Shown here piece by piece: positions 16,819 to 26,113 of a DNA stretch of 49,535 bases. Within the stretch, counting starts at the first letter, position 1, and each line of letters begins with the position of its first letter. The notes under the pieces were generated by a model. The model did not search any database. It was not told the origin of the DNA and saw only the letters and a list, made by a program, of their open reading frames with translations. Source of the stretch: Flammeovirgaceae bacterium (GTDB taxonomy: Bacteria > Bacteroidota > Bacteroidia > Cytophagales > Flammeovirgaceae); the NCBI GenBank assembly GCA_019634305.1, contig JAHQVQ010000022.1, positions 1 to 49,535 of the forward strand, written 5' to 3'. The position numbers and the translations under genes were made by a program.

Positions 16819-19800
16819 ATGAATAAACTCCAATTCTTAATTTTATTAATCGGTATAACCTTCGGAATTTCTCATTTTACAATTGCTCAGGAAATGAATG
16901 GGACAATCGCTTTGGCTGATAGTGCCCTAAAAATGGGAGAATTTAAAGTGGCGATAAAAAATTATGAGAAAGCTTATAGTAAGAATAAGAAAGATGAAAA
17001 CACAGCAAACAAACTGGCTGAAGGATATTTAGCGTATTCTAAAGAACTGTCTAAACAGGAAAATTACGAACCTGCCTTAATTTTTTACCAAAAATTTTTA
17101 AAGGCAAGAAAGAGGTTTAACCCAGTTTCTACAAATGAATCTGTAGAAAGCCATATTGGATTTGCAGATGGCTACCTTTACCGTAACAGGGATTATCAAA
17201 AAGCTGCCCGCCTATATAAAAAAATCCTGAAAATGGAGAAAAAGGCCGGAACTACCAAACACATTCATTCGGTTACTCAAAAACTTGCTGAGTGTTTTGT
17301 GGAACTGAATAATTTTTCTACAGCCAAAAATTATTATGGTCGAATATATGGGAAGGAAAGAGATCTTAATGAAGTAGCCGATAGTATGTATTGCCAGGCC
17401 AAAGCATACGAATCATCCGCAAGGTTATACAGAACGCTTAGGGATGGATTAAAAATTAAAGATCCATATGATATTCAGATAGCCAGATCATATTGGGGAA
17501 ATAGGGATATGGAAAAAGCATTGGAATGGTATAGCAAATTTTTGAGCGAAAAAGACATAAGAAAACTAGATTCAGTAATTACAATTAATGCCAATTTTGA
17601 CGGCTGTGAGCAAGAATTGGAAAGTAAATATGGTATGTTCCTTACCGACAATAATAAGGTGGAAGATATAGATGTATTCAGATATGCTCAGGTTTTATTA
17701 AATCTTAGCGGAAAATACTATGGAGCAAGAAGCCTTTTGGATAAATTTACCATTGTAGTAGAAGAAGATCCAAATGCACCAAAAAGTGCCTTCCAACAAC
17801 AAAAAACCTTTCTGTTAAATAAACTAAACTCTCAGTCTATCAATTCCAAAGATTCTGAATTTGGTCCAACCATTTATAAAGACAATAAATTAATTTTTGT
17901 TTCAGACAGAAATACAGATGGGACCAAAACCAAGACACTTAACGGAGAAGAAAGATCAACCCTTGATCTTTATGTTTCTAAACTAAATAAGAAAGATTTA
18001 CTTGGATTTTACCTTCCTGAAAACAATAGTGGAATAACTTCCAATTTTAAAGACACAATTAAAACCCTACCTTCAAAATTTATTAATGTAAACCGGGACA
18101 TTAATTACAATGAAGGTACAATGACCTTTTATCCTGATAATTGGAACAAACTGGTATTCACTGGAAATACTTTTAATAACCAGCAGAATTTCAAGGATAG
18201 TAAAAGCTTTGAAAAGGTAAAAATAAATACCTTAAAGCTTTTCATAGCTGAAAGGGAAAGTGATACCATTGCTTGGAAGGTAGATCAAATTAGGTTTACC
18301 GGCCCAGAAGCACATATTTTCAATGATGAAAAATATTCTATTGGTCATCCTACCCTCTCTAAAAATGGCACTAGATTATTTTTTGCTTCGGATGCTCCTA
18401 TTCGCTCAAGTTTTGGTAATTCGGACTTATACTACAGTGATTATAATGAAGAGACTAAAGAATGGCAAGGCCCTGTAAACCTGGGAAAAAACATTAACAC
18501 AAGTGGAAATGAAGTATTTCCATTTTATCATCTTGATAAAGACAGTATCGCTACTTTATATTACTCAAGTAATGCTCCTGGAGGATTTGGAGGATTGGAT
18601 ATTTATAAATCAGCTGTAACAAATGACAGCCTTTTCTCTGATCCGGTTAATATGGGAGATGAAACTGATTCCCTAAATTCCATCAACTCTTCTAAGGATG
18701 ACTTTGCCATAATTCTTAATAAAAATGGATCATGTGGTTATTTTTCTTCCGATAGAGGCGATTCAACCAAGCTTGATGATGACATCTACAAGTTTAGGAT
18801 AATGAAAATTGAAGTTTATGTGTTTGATGAAAATACAAAACTTCCTATTCCAACAGCCAAGGTTAATTTGTTTCAGGAAGGAGGAGCTCCTGTTGGAGTA
18901 CCTATGAATGTAGATATAGAAGGTAAGGCAAGCTATCACAAATTTGCGCTTAATCAAAGATTTAATGCCTTTGCAGGTGCACCAGGATACAGACCTGGTA
19001 GAAATGGCTTTTCATCAAATTTAGATTCCATTCCTGATAATGGTATCATAAGAATTGATATTTATCTGGATAGAAGCCCAAATGTGGAATTAATTATTTT
19101 AGCTAACGTGAAAGGAGAACAGCAAGTATTATTCAATTTTGATAAGGATGTATATGAACTCAACGAGCAGAATATATTACAAAAAGACAAATTATACGAA
19201 TTGTTTTTCACAAATGGAATCAACTATTTAGGAAATACAGAATTAACAGGTTCCAATGTTCAGATTTTTGATCAATCAGATCCATTTGAAATTAAAAATC
19301 TGGAAGATTCTGTAGCTCAAGCCAATTTAACTAGCCTTCTGCAATTCAATGGAATAATTGTAAAAAACATAACATTGATCAGAAATATTCGCTACAACTT
19401 TGCTACGAATGAATTCAATAAAAAGGATGATGCGAAAGTAATTCCCGAAAAAGAATTTACTAAAGTGGCACAAGTATTATACAAATACCCTCATTTGGAC
19501 CTTAAGCTAAGTTCTCATACAGACAGGTGCCCATTAGATGGTAATTATGATAATAAGGCACTCTCTGGAAGAAGGAATCAGGCCGCTGTTACCTATATTC
19601 TGGATACTTTAAATACATTTCAGATTGCTGAAAATAGAATAAAGCAATGTGCTTATACCTACGAATACCCGGTTGATGAGCATTACGGAAAAGACGGGTG
19701 TAGAAATGACTTTAATAGAAGAACAGAGTTTAAACTTGTTTACAAGGGAAGAGAAGGTTATGTTTTTGATTGTATCTGTGATCCTTCAATGTTGGAATAT

Positions 19801-19857
19801 TCGGGCAAGCCAACTCAAAAGAGAAAGAGACTTCCTAAAAATTTAGGAGGGAATTAG
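16819..19857 (+). CDS. OmpA-family protein with TPR and PD40 repeats (second paralogue)
   Basis: A 1012-residue protein with the same domain order as its upstream neighbour: signal peptide ending FTIAQE, TPR-like helices (about 25-300), PD40 blades (about 340-680; for example FGPTIYKDNKLIFVSDRN), a beta domain (about 685-760), and an OmpA-like C-terminal domain (about 840-990; KLSSHTDRCP, SGRRNQAAVTYI, DFNRRTEFKL). The two share matching stretches throughout, such as the ARSYW, EVFPF and SSHTD motifs, so they arose by tandem duplication and then diverged. It follows the first copy by 65 bases, and a strong terminator lies just after it, ending the operon. Keeping two copies may mean different anchoring partners or a hetero-oligomer. 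Confidence 0.9.
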   Translation: MNKLQFLILLIGITFGISHFTIAQEMNGTIALADSALKMGEFKVAIKNYEKAYSKNKKDENTANKLAEGYLAYSKELSKQENYEPALIFYQKFLKARKRFNPVSTNESVESHIGFADGYLYRNRDYQKAARLYKKILKMEKKAGTTKHIHSVTQKLAECFVELNNFSTAKNYYGRIYGKERDLNEVADSMYCQAKAYESSARLYRTLRDGLKIKDPYDIQIARSYWGNRDMEKALEWYSKFLSEKDIRKLDSVITINANFDGCEQELESKYGMFLTDNNKVEDIDVFRYAQVLLNLSGKYYGARSLLDKFTIVVEEDPNAPKSAFQQQKTFLLNKLNSQSINSKDSEFGPTIYKDNKLIFVSDRNTDGTKTKTLNGEERSTLDLYVSKLNKKDLLGFYLPENNSGITSNFKDTIKTLPSKFINVNRDINYNEGTMTFYPDNWNKLVFTGNTFNNQQNFKDSKSFEKVKINTLKLFIAERESDTIAWKVDQIRFTGPEAHIFNDEKYSIGHPTLSKNGTRLFFASDAPIRSSFGNSDLYYSDYNEETKEWQGPVNLGKNINTSGNEVFPFYHLDKDSIATLYYSSNAPGGFGGLDIYKSAVTNDSLFSDPVNMGDETDSLNSINSSKDDFAIILNKNGSCGYFSSDRGDSTKLDDDIYKFRIMKIEVYVFDENTKLPIPTAKVNLFQEGGAPVGVPMNVDIEGKASYHKFALNQRFNAFAGAPGYRPGRNGFSSNLDSIPDNGIIRIDIYLDRSPNVELIILANVKGEQQVLFNFDKDVYELNEQNILQKDKLYELFFTNGINYLGNTELTGSNVQIFDQSDPFEIKNLEDSVAQANLTSLLQFNGIIVKNITLIRNIRYNFATNEFNKKDDAKVIPEKEFTKVAQVLYKYPHLDLKLSSHTDRCPLDGNYDNKALSGRRNQAAVTYILDTLNTFQIAENRIKQCAYTYEYPVDEHYGKDGCRNDFNRRTEFKLVYKGREGYVFDCICDPSMLEYSGKPTQKRKRLPKNLGGN

Positions 19858-19871
19858 ATTTGAATAAAAGT

Positions 19872-19906
19872 AAAAAAAGGTCTGTTATACTGACAGACCT
19901 TTTTTT
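19872..19906 (+). terminator. Strong Rho-independent terminator ending the T9SS cluster
   Basis: A 14-bp perfect stem (core GGTCTGT/ACAGACC, extended by A7/T7) with a seven-base loop and a T-run, 15 bases after the second OmpA gene. Confidence 0.93.
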
Positions 19907-20048
19907 ATGCAATAAATGATAGAATCATCGGACAATTGCCTATTAACTTTTAATTTCGCCCTTTAGTGAAACCTATTTTTCAGATTCCGTCTTAGTGAGC
20001 GTATAAAGGCCAATCTAAGTTTGATCTCCAATAACAACAAATGAACAA

Positions 20049-21512
20049 ATGAGTCCGGTACTAGTATTTAGTGTAATTTTTGGTTATTTCCTTTTATTAA
20101 TCCTCATATCCTATTTTACTTCTCGAAAAGCCAATACAGATACCTTTTTCACAGGAAACAGGCAATCGCCCTGGTATTTAGTAGCTTTTGGGATGATTGG
20201 GGCTTCCCTTTCCGGAGTTACTTTTATTTCAGTTCCAGGAGAAGTTGGTAATTCTGATTGGACTTACTTCCAAATTGTTTTGGGGTATTTATTAGGCTAT
20301 TTGGTTATTGGAACTGTACTGATGCCACTTTACTATCGACTTAATCTGGTATCAATTTATACTTATTTGGAAGAAAGATTTGGATTTTGGTCCTACAAAA
20401 CAGGCTCATTTTTCTTTTTACTCTCACAAACCATTGGAGCTTCCTTTCGATTATTTCTTGTGGCAGGCGTACTACAAATCGCTTTTTTTGATAGTTTCGG
20501 AATTCCCTTTGAAGTTTCCGTATTAATAACCATCATCCTGATTTGGTTATATACATTTAAAGGAGGAATAAAAACAATTGTTTGGACTGATTCTCTTCAG
20601 ACATTCTTCATGTTATTATCAGTTTGTATTAGTATTTACATTATCGGGCAACAATTAGATTTATCATTTGGTGCTGTAGTAGATACGGTTCAGAATTCTG
20701 ATTACTCAAAAATATTTATATGGGACTGGAAACCTGGGAATAACTTTTTCAAACAGTTCTTTTCTGGAGCATTCATAGCCATTGTAATGACCGGCCTGGA
20801 TCAAAATATGATGCAAAAAAACCTGACATGTAAAAACATTGGTGAGGCCCAAAAGAACATGCTTTGGTTTAGTATAACTCTTGTTTTTGTTAATCTACTT
20901 TTCCTAAGCTTAGGCGTTTTACTATACGTATTTGCTCAAGACCAGGGAATCGAATTAACCATCAGTGAAGAAACAGGAAAATTGTTGAATACTGATAAGC
21001 TTTTCCCAAATCTAGCCATTAACCATTTCAATCTTTTTGCTGGGATAATATTTTTATTGGGAATAACAGCTGCAGCCTATTCCAGTGCCGACTCCTCCCT
21101 TACAGCGCTAACTACTGCATTTTGTGTAGACTTTCTGAATTTTGATAAATTACCTGAAGAGAAAAAGAAGAAAACCAGAATGATCGTTCATATAGGCTTT
21201 TCAATAATCCTATTTTTGGCAATATACATTTTTAATAAAATAAATGATGATAGCGTAATCAATTCTGTATTCCGGGCGGCAGGTTATACTTACGGACCAT
21301 TGTTGGGATTATTCTCATTTGGCCTTTTCACTAAATTTAAAATAAAAGATCAATTTGTACTTCCTCTTTGTCTTACAACTCCAATCATTTCTTATATCGT
21401 GAATGCCAATTCTGTGGAATGGTTTGGTGGCTATGTTTTTGGATTTGAAATTTTGATCGTAAATGGGGCATTAACTTTTATTGGATTGCTTCTACTAAGG
21501 AAAAAAGTATAA
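20049..21512 (+). CDS. Sodium:solute symporter (SSS family)
   Basis: A 487-residue, almost wholly hydrophobic protein with about 13 predicted helices. Features of the SSS family are the N-terminal YFLLLILISYFTSRK helix, the TFFTGNRQSPWYLVAFGMIG segment, GATLSGVTF-like SLSGVTFISVPG, and the sodium-site helix ITAAAYSSADSSLTALTTAF near residues 340-360. It uses the sodium gradient to import a small solute; Bacteroidota members include sugar, sialic-acid and amino-acid types, and the substrate cannot be read here. The chosen ATG overlaps the stop of a three-codon ORF (ATG AAC AAA TGA at 20041-20052), a possible coupling device. The gene stands alone, after a strong terminator. Confidence 0.92.
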   Translation: MSPVLVFSVIFGYFLLLILISYFTSRKANTDTFFTGNRQSPWYLVAFGMIGASLSGVTFISVPGEVGNSDWTYFQIVLGYLLGYLVIGTVLMPLYYRLNLVSIYTYLEERFGFWSYKTGSFFFLLSQTIGASFRLFLVAGVLQIAFFDSFGIPFEVSVLITIILIWLYTFKGGIKTIVWTDSLQTFFMLLSVCISIYIIGQQLDLSFGAVVDTVQNSDYSKIFIWDWKPGNNFFKQFFSGAFIAIVMTGLDQNMMQKNLTCKNIGEAQKNMLWFSITLVFVNLLFLSLGVLLYVFAQDQGIELTISEETGKLLNTDKLFPNLAINHFNLFAGIIFLLGITAAAYSSADSSLTALTTAFCVDFLNFDKLPEEKKKKTRMIVHIGFSIILFLAIYIFNKINDDSVINSVFRAAGYTYGPLLGLFSFGLFTKFKIKDQFVLPLCLTTPIISYIVNANSVEWFGGYVFGFEILIVNGALTFIGLLLLRKKV

Positions 21513-21782
21513 TAACGTGCATCAACCTGTAAAGTGATTTTTTTTTAACATGAAGAAGGTTTTAAGTTAATGAAATTTAATAACCCCAACCTACAACCAT
21601 TAAGAGCGTATTGACAAGGAGGATATTATTTGTAACATTTTTTAGGATTGTCGTAAAATATACCCGATTTTCAGTTACATACAATTAGCTTTCAATCTTA
21701 GCTCCAATTGTTTAGAATAATAAAAATTGACTAACTTGGTTTAAGAACCCAAAACCTATTTTATACCAAAAACTTCCAATTT

Positions 21783-21908
21783 ATGAATTACTTAAAAAAC
21801 GCTACCGAAAAATTATACTTAGACCAAATTAATAGAATGCCTGAAGGAGATGATAATGGTTCAGGTAATGGATCTGACGTTGAATTACCCCCTGAGGGAG
21901 ACGATTAA
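21783..21908 (+). CDS. Small acidic peptide, 41 residues, unknown
   Basis: The ORF begins MNYLKNATEKLYLDQINR and ends with the acidic Gly-rich tail whose two PEGDD motifs (MPEGDD and PPEGDD) frame a GSGNGSD linker. It is too short for most gene callers. A perfect 14-bp hairpin with a T-run starts 17 bases after its stop, which supports a real transcription unit. It converges on the TPR-CHAT gene, and its terminator lies inside the last codons of that gene. The amphipathic N-terminal half and acidic tail could be a peptide substrate, inhibitor or modified-peptide precursor, but no processing gene is adjacent and none of this is shown. Confidence 0.5.
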   Translation: MNYLKNATEKLYLDQINRMPEGDDNGSGNGSDVELPPEGDD

Positions 21909-21924
21909 ATACCCAAGTAATTTG

Positions 21925-21958
21925 AAAATTAAACAGCTTTAGAGCTGTTTAATTTTTT
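21925..21958 (+). terminator. Terminator of the small peptide gene, inside the CHAT gene end
   Basis: AAAATTAAACAGCT and AGCTGTTTAATTTT form a perfect 14-bp stem with loop TTAG and then T6 on the plus strand. On the minus strand the same bases encode the last residues (SSKAV) and stop of the CHAT protein, and the structure may also end that transcript. Confidence 0.85.
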
Positions 21959-24900
21959 ACTTATAAGAAGTCCAGCCAAAAAAACTATTCCGAAAATACC
22001 TATTGTGTAATAAACAAGCCTTAGGTTTTTACCATACTTTAAATCCTGGTTTCCCACAAAAACTAAAGGAGCCCAATATGCAGGATGGGCTGTCCTTTCA
22101 TCAGCCTTTTCCAGATATTTCATTTTTGCATTTCGCAGGGATTCATTGACAGGCTTTTGCTGATCAATATTTTTATAAAATTCATCTACAATTTCAAGGG
22201 CAAATTTATCATGTACCTGCCATAAACTCATGATGATAGAAGGACAGCCGGCATAAGCAAAACCTCTTCCCATACTCAACACCCCTTCACCTTTCTGTAC
22301 CTTCCCTACTCCCGATTCACAGGCACTTAGAAAAGTTAAACTGGCATTTAATTTTAAATTAAACAATTCATAATCATACAAAATACCATCTTCTTCACTT
22401 TCAAGGCTGTCTCTAAAAACAAGGTAAGCTTCACCCTTATTTACCCTCTCGGCAAAGCCATGGATGGCCAGGTGTATGATATCATATTCCTTTACACTTT
22501 GTTTAAAATTCTTTTCTGTAGCATTTTCTCCCATAAAATAATTCCCATCAAACATTTTGGAAATAGCCAAAATTTCCATTGGGGCACCTAAAAGCATTCC
22601 CAAATTTCTCCTATAAGCTGCAGGCTCAACATTTCCTTTCAGTTCTTTAGGGTCAGTAAAACTAAATGCTAATACTTCAGGATTTCCTTCAACTTCAACC
22701 GCTCTTTTTAGTAAAAAATCACTTGAATAAACATAACTTGTAGTGTAATCATTAATCAGATAATAAAGGTTTTTATAATCTAAATTTCTTGATACAGGCT
22801 TTTTTGAGATTAAGGATTCAAATGGAATATAAGCTAAGATCCCATCTGGAACTATTACCAAATTTTCAACTTTCTTTTTCCCCAGAGCAGGGGCAACAAG
22901 AGCATGATACAAAGCATTCGAGTTATCTGTAAATGTTTCAAAGTTTTTTTTGGCATTGGTACCATTTAAACCATTAGCCAAGGTAGACAAATACCCTAAA
23001 ATATTAAACTCAACTTTTCTTTCGATATCAAAAATTTCTACACCAGAGGCAGATATGCCCATACCATAATTATAATCCCTTCCCCAAAAATATTCAATAA
23101 TTAAGGTATTATGCTTTGCAGCATACTTTTGCAATTCATTTAAATCAACATTTATATTATTATATTTTAACTGATAATAAGGAGGATAATCTTTCTGAAA
23201 AACTGAAAGTAAATTTTCTTTTGCAATATCCAGTTGAAACAAAGAATCATAGATCCCAGCCCTTTTAGTATCATCTTTTACATTTTTTAAAAAATTCTGA
23301 TAGAAGGAAATTTCATATTCTATATTATTTTCCTTTTCAATCAATTCAATGGGTAAACCAAATTGATTTATACTTTCGGCTTTGGCAAAGGCTTTTGACA
23401 ACAATTTAGCTTTACTTTTTGCCATCATCTCCACAAATTCTTTCTTGTATTTGGGTTCTTGTGGATTTAACTTTTGCAACTCCCACAATCCGGCCAAACC
23501 ATATTCATAAATTGCTTTATTTTCCTCATTGAAGGCCAATTGATCATTTTGCCTTTGCAGATCACCACTAAGCTCAGTCAACATTTGATCTGCAATTTTT
23601 GAAAGCTCATAAGAATTATACAAATACTGGAGATTATTTTGAGGTGCTTCTTTGTAAATCCAAAAGGAGGTTCTTGACAAATTTCTTAAATACTTTAAGC
23701 ATTCCACTCCAACCTCAATATCGTTAATAGTAAAATCATTCTTTTTCAGTTCTCCTTTATTCTTTTTAAAAAAGCTAAGTGCAAAATTCGTATAATAATA
23801 GGCACTATCCAGCATATCCCAATTATAATAATAATCTCCAAGTGAGAAATAATTAGAAATTCCTTCCTGGCTACCAGAAAAATATTTGCCATGTATTCTA
23901 ATTCCTTTTCTAATATAAAAAATACTAGAATCTTTTTTCAAGACTCTTTCAGCAGGTTTATTTTTATCACTTCCATAGAGAAAAGCATTTCCTAAATATC
24001 GGTATGTGTTCCCCAATTCTTTTCTGGCATTCAAACTTTTCCCCTTAATACCTTCCAATAAATGCTGAGCTTTTTGAAACAATTTTATTGCTGCTTTATG
24101 TTGCCCAGACTTTTTATATAAGAGCCCTAAATTATTATAGTAGGTAGCCAATAAAAAATTATTTTTCTTATTTTGTGTTTGATTGATGGAAATCGCTTTA
24201 TCAAAAAATTGCTTGGAATTTTCAAAATCATTTAAATTACTATAACATAGGGCGATGAGATTGTAACAATACTCCTTATAAACTTCCCTATTATATTGTC
24301 CAGATTCTAAAATACTTAATGCTTTTTGGGCATAGATTAATGCTTTTTGATTATCAAATTTACCTTTGGTAGATTGACTTAAATTATAAAAAAGTCTAAA
24401 TTTAAAACTAGGTGTAGGTTCAAGACCTTTAGTTTCTAAAATATCAAGGGCTATTTTGTGATTTTTCTCTGCCTTATAATAATTGCCCAATACAAACTGG
24501 TAGACATTTCCTATTTCAATATAGGTTCTTGCTGTTGCTGAATTCCACTTTCCATAAGACTCTAGCCTTATGGAAAGACATTTCCTTAATTGTTCCAAAG
24601 CCATATCTTCCTCCTTCAAATACCTATAGCAGCTTCCCTTAAAAAAAATAAAAGAAGATAAATGCCCCTGATTGTTAGGTAACTTATCCATACAAAGGCT
24701 TTCCCCTTCTTCCAAAATTTCAATGGCCTTTTCAAACTTTCTTTCCTCAAAATAGGTTATCCCTATTTCCAATAAAGCATTAGTCACTCCTTCCCAATTT
24801 TTTTCTTTTTTAAATAACCTTTCAGCTTTTCTATAAGCCTTAATACTACCTTCATAATCTTTGGCTTTATTTAAGGAATCTCCTTTGGCTAAATAAGGAT

Positions 24901-25054
24901 GGGAGAATTCATAGGGTTGTGTAATTATCCTTTTTTTAGAAGGTTCAACCGATTCATTTAAAAAAGTTGAATAACTACTTATTACTCCTTCTCCTAAGGA
25001 TGGGGTACAAATAAAAATGAGGATTACAGCCACTAAATTTAATAAACTTCTCAA
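21929..25054 (-). CDS. TPR-CHAT protein (caspase-like peptidase domain)
   Basis: A 1041-residue protein with an N-terminal signal or anchor segment (about 1-22), about ten TPR-like helical pairs (about 50-560), a linker, and a C-terminal CHAT domain (about 720-1010). The caspase-type dyad is intact: His865 in HLAIHGF and Cys912 in LSACESG. A hydrophobic helix (about 1013-1033, TIGIFGIVFLAGLLIS) followed by a basic tail suggests a C-terminal membrane anchor. CHAT domains are cysteine peptidases of the separase/caspase fold; many are linked to protein-triggered cell responses, and TPR-CHAT in type III-E CRISPR is an activated protease. No CRISPR genes are present here. The only close partner is the convergent small acidic peptide gene. 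Substrate unknown. Confidence 0.9.
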   Translation of the reverse strand: MRSLLNLVAVILIFICTPSLGEGVISSYSTFLNESVEPSKKRIITQPYEFSHPYLAKGDSLNKAKDYEGSIKAYRKAERLFKKEKNWEGVTNALLEIGITYFEERKFEKAIEILEEGESLCMDKLPNNQGHLSSFIFFKGSCYRYLKEEDMALEQLRKCLSIRLESYGKWNSATARTYIEIGNVYQFVLGNYYKAEKNHKIALDILETKGLEPTPSFKFRLFYNLSQSTKGKFDNQKALIYAQKALSILESGQYNREVYKEYCYNLIALCYSNLNDFENSKQFFDKAISINQTQNKKNNFLLATYYNNLGLLYKKSGQHKAAIKLFQKAQHLLEGIKGKSLNARKELGNTYRYLGNAFLYGSDKNKPAERVLKKDSSIFYIRKGIRIHGKYFSGSQEGISNYFSLGDYYYNWDMLDSAYYYTNFALSFFKKNKGELKKNDFTINDIEVGVECLKYLRNLSRTSFWIYKEAPQNNLQYLYNSYELSKIADQMLTELSGDLQRQNDQLAFNEENKAIYEYGLAGLWELQKLNPQEPKYKKEFVEMMAKSKAKLLSKAFAKAESINQFGLPIELIEKENNIEYEISFYQNFLKNVKDDTKRAGIYDSLFQLDIAKENLLSVFQKDYPPYYQLKYNNINVDLNELQKYAAKHNTLIIEYFWGRDYNYGMGISASGVEIFDIERKVEFNILGYLSTLANGLNGTNAKKNFETFTDNSNALYHALVAPALGKKKVENLVIVPDGILAYIPFESLISKKPVSRNLDYKNLYYLINDYTTSYVYSSDFLLKRAVEVEGNPEVLAFSFTDPKELKGNVEPAAYRRNLGMLLGAPMEILAISKMFDGNYFMGENATEKNFKQSVKEYDIIHLAIHGFAERVNKGEAYLVFRDSLESEEDGILYDYELFNLKLNASLTFLSACESGVGKVQKGEGVLSMGRGFAYAGCPSIIMSLWQVHDKFALEIVDEFYKNIDQQKPVNESLRNAKMKYLEKADERTAHPAYWAPLVFVGNQDLKYGKNLRLVYYTIGIFGIVFLAGLLISKKLNSSKAV

Positions 25055-25249
25055 AATGGTTAATTTTGGTCAATGGAATATATAAACTGAATTTATAGTT
25101 TTAAAATGTTTAGTTTATGATAGTTTTCTAAAACTTAGCAATTAAAGTTAAAAATAGAAGTTTTTTTTATTTTAATACTCCTCAAATATTGGTGATTTTT
25201 TCTAAAAAAATATAAACCTCCGATTTCACCTAAAAAAGCACAGTTATTT

Positions 25250-25975
25250 ATGACAAAAAAGAATATTAAATTAACATATTCTATACCTCTATCAAAAAAA
25301 AGAAGATTTGTAACCTCTGATATCCACGGATGCTTCAATACATTGAAAGCTTTAATATCTAAAATTGAGCTTACCATATCCGATCAGTTGTTCCTTTTAG
25401 GAGATTATGTTGACAGAGGGCCAGGGAGTTCAAGAGTTATCGATTATATCCTAAAACTACAGGAAGAGAATTATCAGGTATTCCCACTACGAGGAAACCA
25501 TGAAGAAATGTACCTTGATTTTGAAGAAAAAAATGACACTAAATATTTAGCACGTTATGCCCAGGAAAACTACGCTACCGATTTGCTAAATTCCCAGGGA
25601 AGAGTAAAAGCCAGGTATTTGAATTTTATGAAAAACCTGCCTTATTATTTTGAATTGGATGATTGTTTTTTAGTTCATGCAGGTTTCGATTTTTCTGCTG
25701 AAAAACCATTTGAAAATATTTATCAAATGGTATGGATTCGTAATTTCTGGTATGACAAGCATAAGGCTAAAAATAAAAAAATTATTTATGGACACACCCC
25801 AACTTCACTTGACGAAATAAATGATGCCATTAAACAAAAAAAGCCATTGCTACCACTCGATAATGGCTGTGTTTTCGGAACTAATTTTGGTGAAAGCAGA
25901 TACCCGGAATATGGGAAATTATTATGCTTAAATTTGGATACTTTTGAATTAATTTCTCAATATAAAATTGATTGA
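25250..25975 (+). CDS. PPP-family metallophosphoesterase (Ser/Thr phosphatase type)
   Basis: A 241-residue cytosolic phosphoesterase with the complete PPP signature: SDIHGC (about residues 23-28), GDYVDRGPGS (about 47-56), LRGNHEEM (about 80-87), HAGF (about 143-146) and YGHTPT (about 178-183), followed by DNGCVFG. These supply the ligands for two metal ions. Relatives include bacterial Ser/Thr protein phosphatases and diadenosine tetraphosphatases; the short length and lack of an accessory domain do not decide between them. It is divergent from the CHAT gene and ends at a strong hairpin terminator. Confidence 0.92.
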   Translation: MTKKNIKLTYSIPLSKKRRFVTSDIHGCFNTLKALISKIELTISDQLFLLGDYVDRGPGSSRVIDYILKLQEENYQVFPLRGNHEEMYLDFEEKNDTKYLARYAQENYATDLLNSQGRVKARYLNFMKNLPYYFELDDCFLVHAGFDFSAEKPFENIYQMVWIRNFWYDKHKAKNKKIIYGHTPTSLDEINDAIKQKKPLLPLDNGCVFGTNFGESRYPEYGKLLCLNLDTFELISQYKID

Positions 25976-25985
25976 AAAAAGCAAG

Positions 25986-26029
25986 AAAAAGTTATCCACA
26001 TTTGTTGGTAACTATGTGAATAACTTTTT
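25986..26029 (+). terminator. Hairpin terminator containing two DnaA-box-like 9-mers
   Basis: AAAAAGTTAT pairs with ATAACTTTTT, then after one mismatch CACAT pairs with ATGTG; a T-run follows on either strand. The arms contain TTATCCACA (25992-26000) and, inverted, TTATTCACA (26015-26023), both matching the DnaA-box pattern. It probably serves both convergent genes. Confidence 0.75.
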
Positions 26030-26113
26030 AATAGTCGTCATTTATTGCACAATTCAAATATTTCACAGGACTTTATCCTTACAAACTACAATTTCATTAA
26101 CAAGTATTAATTT

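Noticed and set aside
21929-25054. Type III-E CRISPR TPR-CHAT system
   Set aside because: There is no CRISPR array, Cas7-11 or other cas gene in the window; a signal or anchor segment and C-terminal membrane helix also argue against it.
25992-26023. A replication origin suggested by DnaA-box-like 9-mers
   Set aside because: Only two boxes, both in a terminator stem, with no dnaA, dnaN or AT-rich unwinding region nearby.
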